In this document: piece by piece, positions 59,330-64,000 of the stretch
How positions within the stretch are numbered: position 1 is the stretch's first letter
Layout of the letters: every line of letters begins with the position of its first letter
Assembly: GCA_965247395.1 (NCBI GenBank)
Contig: OZ252012.1
Location: 1,116,001 to 1,180,000 of the forward strand
From: CAYRJD01 sp965247395
Lineage (GTDB): Bacteria; Actinomycetota; Acidimicrobiia; Acidimicrobiales; Poriferisodalaceae
Length of the DNA stretch: 64,000 bases
Direction: 5' to 3'
Position numbers and translations under genes: made by a program
The notes under the pieces: model-generated
The model's database searches: none
What the model saw: only the letters and a program-made list of their open reading frames with translations
Told to the model about the DNA's origin: nothing

Positions 59330-59411
59330 CTCAGACCGGTTTTACTCGGGCTGGCTTGGCTCGGCTGAGCTATTTGTGCGTGGCTAGCTGTGGGCAACTA
59401 GTTATGAGCGA

Positions 59412-60299
59412 CTATTTGTGAACAAACAGTCCGTTGTCGATCACAACGCGCTCGTTCTTGCCACCCTTGTCGGCCACAGTGCGATAAATCGCCTGGCCCG
59501 ATTCTGGAGCGTCACCCCAAACCTGAACGGTCAATGAGTCACCCGGAAACACGGGTGTTGAAAACCGTGAATCCATGCTGACAAACCGGTCAGGGTCGCC
59601 CTCACAAATCGTGTGCAACAGCCCTCTGCCGGTGAAGCCGTAAGTGCAAAGTCCGTGCAAGATCGGCTTTGGAAAACCCGCCAGCTCGGTCGCAAACCAC
59701 GGATCACTGTGAAGCGGGTTGTAGTCGCCTGATAGGCGGTAGGTGAGTGCTTGGTCTGGCCTGGTTTGGTAGGTCACCTCAAAGTCGGGATCAGACTCAG
59801 GTGTTTGCACCAGCGGAGTGGTGTCGCCCTCGACACCTCCAAAACCGCCCGCTTGGCGAATCACCACCGATGATCGCAACTCAAACAGCGGGTCACCGGT
59901 TTCGGCATCGGTAGCAACAGCTTCGGTATCGATGATGGCGTTGCGTCCTTCGCCTTTGTCCCAGATGCCTGCGACCTTGTCGATGATGTTGACAGCGCCT
60001 TCTACCGGAATCTGCTTGTGCAGCGTTATGCCCTGGGAGCCGTGCAACAACTTGCCCCAGTCAACATCACCGACCTTGCCCATGGAGTCGCCAGCCCCAA
60101 AACCTATTACCACGCCTTGTGTGGGAAATGTTCGCTGGGTGATCTCGTGAGAGTTATGAGTAGTGAACTCAAGCTCTTCGGTGAACGGGTCGCCCGCTCC
60201 CCCGCCGATCCCCACCGCATAAAGCAGAGAGTCTCGAAACGTCCATGCACGATTTGTCGGATCGCCGGTTGCGCCGACGGCGTCTGGGTTGAGTGGCAT
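59412..60299 (-). CDS. MaoC-like enoyl-CoA hydratase (type-2 hydratase)
   Basis: 295 residues forming a double hot-dog fold. The N-terminal half lacks catalytic residues (RDSLLYAVGIGGG, TFPTQGVVIGFG, LHGSQGITLHKQIP). The C-terminal half has the hydratase-2 motif YRLSGDYNPLHSDPWFA with the Asp-His pair, then KPILHGLCTYGFTGR. It corresponds to the hydratase-2 domain of the peroxisomal multifunctional enzyme MFE-2. AGGAGG stands nine bases before the ATG. It follows the SDR gene, which corresponds to the dehydrogenase domain. Confidence 0.9.
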   Translation of the reverse strand: MPLNPDAVGATGDPTNRAWTFRDSLLYAVGIGGGAGDPFTEELEFTTHNSHEITQRTFPTQGVVIGFGAGDSMGKVGDVDWGKLLHGSQGITLHKQIPVEGAVNIIDKVAGIWDKGEGRNAIIDTEAVATDAETGDPLFELRSSVVIRQAGGFGGVEGDTTPLVQTPESDPDFEVTYQTRPDQALTYRLSGDYNPLHSDPWFATELAGFPKPILHGLCTYGFTGRGLLHTICEGDPDRFVSMDSRFSTPVFPGDSLTVQVWGDAPESGQAIYRTVADKGGKNERVVIDNGLFVHK

Positions 60300-60405
60300 T
60301 ACTTTGGCCTCCTATTTTGCTGGGTAATAGTTAGGTAATAGTTGGATGGATGGTTAGTTGGTTGGTTAACGGTTGTTACGGCTGGTTCTGCTAAGACTGG
60401 TTCTG

Positions 60406-61335
60406 TTAAGACTGGTCCAGGTCAAGCAGGCCGCCGTCTAGTGGCTTGCCCTCCATGTCGCTGTTCAGCTGAGCTTCTTTCACCAGCTTGCGGGCAGCGG
60501 CGGCAATCTTGGTTGGATCATCGACGGCATCCATCGTCGGGCCACGGTGCCACGTATTGGCGATTCCTAGCAAACGACCCGACGCCTCAAACACTCGGCC
60601 GGTTACGTCGGCTGCCTCAGCACTGCACAGCCAGGTCACGATCGGTGCGATGTAGCGCGGGTGCATCATCGCCTTCTGCTCTTCGTCCTGCTGGCCCATC
60701 CCTAGATCTTCGGTCATGCGCGTGAGCGCCCCTGGAGCAACGGCGTTTACCCGCACGCCATAACGCTGCAGTTCGCGTGCAGCGATAATCGTGAACGCCG
60801 CGATACCCATCTTGGCTGCGCCATAGTTGGTCTGGCCGGGGTTGCCGTAAATGCCCGACACCGATGTGGTGTTGACAATGGATGCGTTTACCTTTTTGCC
60901 AGCCTTGGCCTGTTCACGCCAGTAGCTAGCGGCCCAACGAGCTGGCGCAAAGGTGCCTTTTAGATGCACGGCGATCACTGCATCCCACTCGCTCTCAAGC
61001 ATGTTCACGAGCATGCGGTCGCGCAAAATGCCAGCGTTGTTTACCAACCCGTGAAGATCGCCGAAGGTCTCGACCGCCTGGTTGATTAGGCGCTGGGCGC
61101 CTTCCCAATCAGAAACATCGTCACCGTTGGAAACAGCCTCGCCGCCCATGGCTTTGATTTCGTCGACCACCTCATCGGCCGGACCCTTATCAACACCGGT
61201 GCCGTCGCGCGCCCCGCCCAAGTCGTTGACGACAATTTTGGCGCCATGTTCGGCCAGCATCAGGCAGTGCTCGCGTCCTATCCCGCGGGCTCCTCCGGTA
61301 ACGACGACAACACGATCTTCACAAAGTTTGGCCAT
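60406..61335 (-). CDS. SDR-family (3R)-hydroxyacyl-CoA dehydrogenase-like
   Basis: 309 residues. NAD-binding motif VVVTGGARGIGREHC, then VVNDLGGARDGTG, which is characteristic of the MFE-2/HSD17B4 dehydrogenase domain. NNAGILRDRML, the catalytic Ser in NTTSVSGIYGN, and Tyr/Lys in NYGAAKMG follow. With the MaoC-like hydratase it would perform the middle steps of beta-oxidation with R-stereochemistry on branched or sterol-derived acyl-CoAs. AGGAG lies nine bases before the ATG. A 15-base repeat (CTGGTTCTG(C/T)TAAGA) spans its stop codon at 60380-60410. Confidence 0.9.
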   Translation of the reverse strand: MAKLCEDRVVVVTGGARGIGREHCLMLAEHGAKIVVNDLGGARDGTGVDKGPADEVVDEIKAMGGEAVSNGDDVSDWEGAQRLINQAVETFGDLHGLVNNAGILRDRMLVNMLESEWDAVIAVHLKGTFAPARWAASYWREQAKAGKKVNASIVNTTSVSGIYGNPGQTNYGAAKMGIAAFTIIAARELQRYGVRVNAVAPGALTRMTEDLGMGQQDEEQKAMMHPRYIAPIVTWLCSAEAADVTGRVFEASGRLLGIANTWHRGPTMDAVDDPTKIAAAARKLVKEAQLNSDMEGKPLDGGLLDLDQS

Positions 61336-61601
61336 TGATTATTTCTCCTGTACTTGGCTGGAATTGATTCCGTTGAGTTTGGCTTCTGGCGAGTCTGGCA
61401 ACACTTGTGCCGTGTCGCAATAAATTGGCCGAGATATCCGCGCCCTAGCTAGCACATCAGCGAGCGGCGTGCTGCGTTACGCACAGGGTTAGGGCGTGCC
61501 GGATGACGCACAGCCGACGTTGCTAACTGGCGTTGCTGGCTGGCAAAAGGTTGCTGCTAGCTGGCGTTGCTAGCTGACAGTAGGGCTCGCTAACGGCCCT
61601 C

Positions 61602-61607
61602 TACACT
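61602..61607 (+). promoter_or_regulatory. Candidate leaderless -10 box of the VanW-domain gene
   Basis: TACACT, seven bases, then GTG 61615. The 279-base spacer upstream holds duplicated GCTGGCGTTGCT segments and no gene. Confidence 0.5.
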
Positions 61608-61614
61608 GCGCGAA

Positions 61615-63633
61615 GTGAGCTCGCCGCGGAAGCTTGCAGGTGTAGCGCTAGCGGGACTGATACTGCTGGCGTTTGGCGCCGGTTGCAGTTCTGCGGATGA
61701 GCCGGACTCGAATGTGGGAACGACTCAGGTTGCTTTGCTCGCAAGAGTTGAACAGTTAAGCCAAGACCTTTCAATGGTCAAAGTCACTGTTCGTTTACCA
61801 GATGACAGCAGCGTCGCTGACGGCTCAGCCAGTTTGACCTTGGCCGAGCTGGGCGTGACTCTTGAGGTCAACGCAACCATCGGAGCCGTAAAAGCAATAC
61901 GAGAACAAAGCAGCAAAGCAGGCGAGACAAGTGCAACGAGCGAAGCACAATGGCAGCCGCTTGCGTCTGATCCGGCCGACGATCAACTCAGATTTAGGCT
62001 TGCTCCAGCCACCGCCGAATCCTCTTTAAGCACCACTGAGTTGTTGCGCACGCGCAGCAAACCAGCTGAGGTGATTGTTCAAAACGGCGCTCTGGCGGTG
62101 CTGATAAACACAAAGTTTGTGTTAGTCGATTACGACGGCTTGCTGGCGGCGATTCTGCAAGCCGTAACAACTAATTCACGCGACGCAATGGCCGCTGGAG
62201 TAGAGGTGACAGCACCAACGCTTGACCACCCCGCTTACTCAAACCTCGATCTGTATCAGGCAACGGTTGACACGGCCAACGCCATCTACGGCCGACCGCC
62301 CGAACTCACATACAACGGCAGCACGCTCCAGCTTCCACTGGAAACGGTGGTGACCTGGCTAGAGGTGACTGACAGCGAAACCGCGCCGACCATCACTCTG
62401 AGCAGGCAATTGATTCAACCTGCAGTAGAGGAGCTGTTTAACACCACTGCTGACATCGAACTTGCTGAGGCGGTTTTTGAAATTACTGTCAACAATCAGG
62501 TGAAGATTGCGGCCGAGAACGGCGCGGTCGTGTGCTGTGCCGGCGGGTCTGCGGCCGAAATTGTGACTGCTATGGACGACGCCAACCGTGGTCAACCGCT
62601 GCACCTCGCCTCACGGCCAGCGATTTCGGCCGAACAGTTTGCACACATGCGCTCGTTACAAATCATCGAACAGGTGAGCGAATTCACCACTAGGCATCCG
62701 TGTTGCCAGAGCCGTGTAGCCAACATCCAAAGGATGGCTGACCTGCTGCGGGGCGCGGTGATTGAGCCAGACGCTTCTCTTAGCATCAACGAAAGGGTTG
62801 GCAGGCGAACCGAAGAAAATGGCTTTGTGCCAGGTGGTTTTATCCAGTACGGCGTTCTGGTGGAGGACATCGGTGGCGGTGTTTCACAGTTGGCGACCAC
62901 GATGTTCAACGCGGCGTTCTTTGCTGGTTTGGAAATAGACGAGTATCAAATGCACTCGATTTATTTTCCGCGCTACCCCTACGGACGTGAGGCAACGCTG
63001 TCATTTCCACAGCCTGATCTGGTGGTGCGCAACCAAACCCCCTACGGCGTCTTGGTGTGGACCAGTTACACCAACACGTCTATAACCGTGACGCTTTATT
63101 CGACCGAGCACATTGATGTGTCCGTTAGCGATCAAGTTGTAACCGAGAGAGACGAATGCACGCGCGTTCGTACCACTAGGACTCGCACATATTCAGACGC
63201 CAGCATCGAGCCTGAAAAGGATTCTTTCTTTGCCACTTACCGGCCAGAAGAGGGATACGACTGTGACGGCACGCCGTCTGATCCGGCGGCGGTGCTGTGC
63301 CCCGACCCTGCTGTCGAGAGCGTTGAGGGCGTTGAGAACGTTGAGAGCATTGAGAACGAGGCTGAGGGCACCAATGAAGGCGAGAGCGCTACGACAGTTC
63401 CGGCGCAAGCCGACGGAGAGACCACCACCACTGTTTGCGTGCCGCGTTATGTCCGGACCACGACTACTACTTCCACCATTACCTCCACCACTGCTTCCAC
63501 GACTGCTTCCACCGTGGTTGACCCGGAATCCGCGACTACTACAAGCGAAGGCACCACAAGCGAAGACACTAAACAGGTCATCGATGAAGACACGGGTGAA
63601 GTCCTCCTTGAGACGACCGAACCGTCCACTTAA
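61615..63633 (+). CDS. VanW-domain lipoprotein
   Basis: 672 residues. The signal peptide LAGVALAGLILLAFGAGC ends in a lipobox with Cys24. Residues about 40-330 form repeated peptidoglycan-binding-like modules (LTLAELGVTLEVNATIGAV; LQLPLETVVTWL). The VanW domain follows (MADLLRGAVIEPDASLSIN, RTEENGFVPGGFIQYG, VLVEDIGGGVSQLATTMFNAAFFAGLEI, MHSIYFPRYPYGREATL). After it lie a Cys-containing segment and a Glu/Val repeat, then a Thr/Ser-rich tail encoded partly by 12-base DNA repeats. VanW's role in the vancomycin cluster is unclear; related YoaR-type proteins are cell-wall associated. Function here: surface protein of unknown activity. Confidence 0.88.
   Translation: MSSPRKLAGVALAGLILLAFGAGCSSADEPDSNVGTTQVALLARVEQLSQDLSMVKVTVRLPDDSSVADGSASLTLAELGVTLEVNATIGAVKAIREQSSKAGETSATSEAQWQPLASDPADDQLRFRLAPATAESSLSTTELLRTRSKPAEVIVQNGALAVLINTKFVLVDYDGLLAAILQAVTTNSRDAMAAGVEVTAPTLDHPAYSNLDLYQATVDTANAIYGRPPELTYNGSTLQLPLETVVTWLEVTDSETAPTITLSRQLIQPAVEELFNTTADIELAEAVFEITVNNQVKIAAENGAVVCCAGGSAAEIVTAMDDANRGQPLHLASRPAISAEQFAHMRSLQIIEQVSEFTTRHPCCQSRVANIQRMADLLRGAVIEPDASLSINERVGRRTEENGFVPGGFIQYGVLVEDIGGGVSQLATTMFNAAFFAGLEIDEYQMHSIYFPRYPYGREATLSFPQPDLVVRNQTPYGVLVWTSYTNTSITVTLYSTEHIDVSVSDQVVTERDECTRVRTTRTRTYSDASIEPEKDSFFATYRPEEGYDCDGTPSDPAAVLCPDPAVESVEGVENVESIENEAEGTNEGESATTVPAQADGETTTTVCVPRYVRTTTTTSTITSTTASTTASTVVDPESATTTSEGTTSEDTKQVIDEDTGEVLLETTEPST
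63471..63518. repeat. 12-base tandem repeat in VanW-domain gene tail
   Basis: Four units of the TTCCACCACTGC type (TTCCACCATTAC, CTCCACCACTGC, TTCCACGACTGC, TTCCACCGTGGT) encode the Thr/Ser run TSTITSTTASTTAST. The unit resembles those in smc and coaD, read here on the other strand. Confidence 0.8.
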
Positions 63634-63762
63634 CCAACCACCAAACCGTCCACCGAAACTGCTGCAACACTGCGGTGGTAGCCCCGCTACGACACTGCGG
63701 TGGTAACCCTGCTGTAGCCCGCAGCAACACTGCGCTGACCTTGCCCGAATAACTTTCACCGA
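63634..63762. repeat. Spacer with three ACACTGCG(G/C)TG copies
   Basis: Three copies of (A/G)ACACTGCGGTGGTA-like sequence lie near 63667, 63691 and 63727 between the VanW-domain gene and the last gene. No gene is visible; the right end holds the candidate -10 of the next gene. Confidence 0.6.
63750..63755 (+). promoter_or_regulatory. Candidate leaderless -10 box of the FAD oxidoreductase gene
   Basis: TAACTT, seven bases, then ATG 63763. Confidence 0.5.
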
Positions 63763-64000
63763 ATGAGTCGTTCAGACCAAGTGCGAGACACAGTGCCTGA
63801 CGCCTTACTCGATGCCCCTTCAAGTGACTTGCCCGATGCACTGTCAGAGGCCCTGTCAGATGCACCGGCAGATACAGCGTCAGAGGCCCAGCAGGCCGCC
63901 AAAGCAGCACAAACGCTTGTAGATGTCCTAATAGTTGGAGCCGGTCCAGCCGGGTGCGCAGCTGCGATAACCGCCAACCGTGCCGGGCTTGATGTGCTGG
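63763..64000 (+). CDS. FAD-dependent oxidoreductase, geranylgeranyl-reductase-like (5' part only)
   Basis: Only the first 79 codons are in the window. After about 50 residues of acidic Asp/Ala/Ser repeat (DALSEALSDAP) comes a dinucleotide-binding motif VDVLIVGAGPAGCAAAITANRAGLDVL, cut by the edge. GxGPAGxxAA followed by RAG is common in geranylgeranyl reductase and related flavoproteins such as menaquinone reductases of Actinobacteria, but the subfamily cannot be settled from this part. A -10-like box seven bases upstream supports the ATG. Confidence 0.7.
   Translation, partial: MSRSDQVRDTVPDALLDAPSSDLPDALSEALSDAPADTASEAQQAAKAAQTLVDVLIVGAGPAGCAAAITANRAGLDVL

Noticed and set aside
63193..63977. 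Several minus-strand frames at the right end
   Set aside because: They mirror the VanW-gene tail and the start of the FAD gene, both of which have clear motifs on the plus strand.
1..64000. tRNA, rRNA, insertion sequence or prophage
   Set aside because: No tRNA T-arm pattern, rRNA core, transposase motif, integrase of phage type or terminal inverted repeats was seen; XerC is the housekeeping type.

Overview
The window looks like a chromosome segment from a high-GC Gram-positive bacterium (Actinomycetota), most likely class Acidimicrobiia. The case rests on gene order and content. The order smc-mutM-rnc-acpP-plsX-rpmF-DUF177-SepIVA-like-coaD-rsmD-recG matches the actinobacterial pattern. NucS and a UvrD2-type helicase with an HRDC-like tail are present, as is a GTP-dependent PEP carboxykinase. 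TTG and GTG starts are frequent, and several genes have a -10 box only 6-7 nt before the start codon, the layout of leaderless mRNAs. Base composition is moderately GC-rich by eye. The class assignment is inference; the phylum is much firmer.

Bases 1-35,900 are almost entirely one long block of minus-strand housekeeping genes. Read in transcription order (right to left) it runs: fatty-acid kinase-like fakA, recG, rsmD, coaD, a SepIVA/DivIVA-like coiled-coil protein, DUF177, rpmF, plsX, acpP, rnc, mutM, smc, ftsY, ffh, rpsP, khpA, rimM, trmD, rplS, yraN, then comM, dprA, a LytM/M23-like protein, rpsB, tsf, pyrH, frr, cdsA, dxr, rseP, ispG and the start of rimP, which runs off the left edge. 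Only xerC and a 49-residue membrane protein lie on the plus strand here. Together these genes cover ribosome assembly and translation, SRP targeting, phospholipid and acyl-carrier supply, MEP isoprenoid synthesis, membrane proteolysis, chromosome organisation and DNA repair.

Bases 35,900-49,000 are mixed. They hold a cold-shock-like small protein with pckG, a cluster of three uncharacterised genes next to an alpha-methylacyl-CoA racemase, a metal-receptor-like binding protein, uvrD2 facing xthA, an orphan DNA methyltransferase, a HAD hydrolase, ettA, and a basic-tail/zinc-binding small protein.

Bases 49,000-64,000 carry a polar amino-acid ABC transporter (binding lipoprotein, two permeases, ATPase), cysQ, an enoyl-CoA hydratase, yaaA, a LACTB2-like hydrolase, nucS, a MaoC hydratase plus SDR pair resembling a split type-2 multifunctional beta-oxidation enzyme, a VanW-domain lipoprotein, and the start of an FAD oxidoreductase cut by the right edge.

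No rRNA, tRNA, insertion sequence, prophage, cas gene or defence island was recognised. With the small genes added here, no stretch above about 300 bases lacks a gene; the largest gaps (54618-54902 and 61336-61614) hold promoter and repeat sequence. The most unusual signals are: a 12-base tandem-repeat family that appears in several genes and intergenic regions in different reading frames; a MutM lacking its catalytic proline and most zinc ligands; an RNase III without a dsRNA-binding domain; and a pair of 36-base palindromic direct repeats after pckG.
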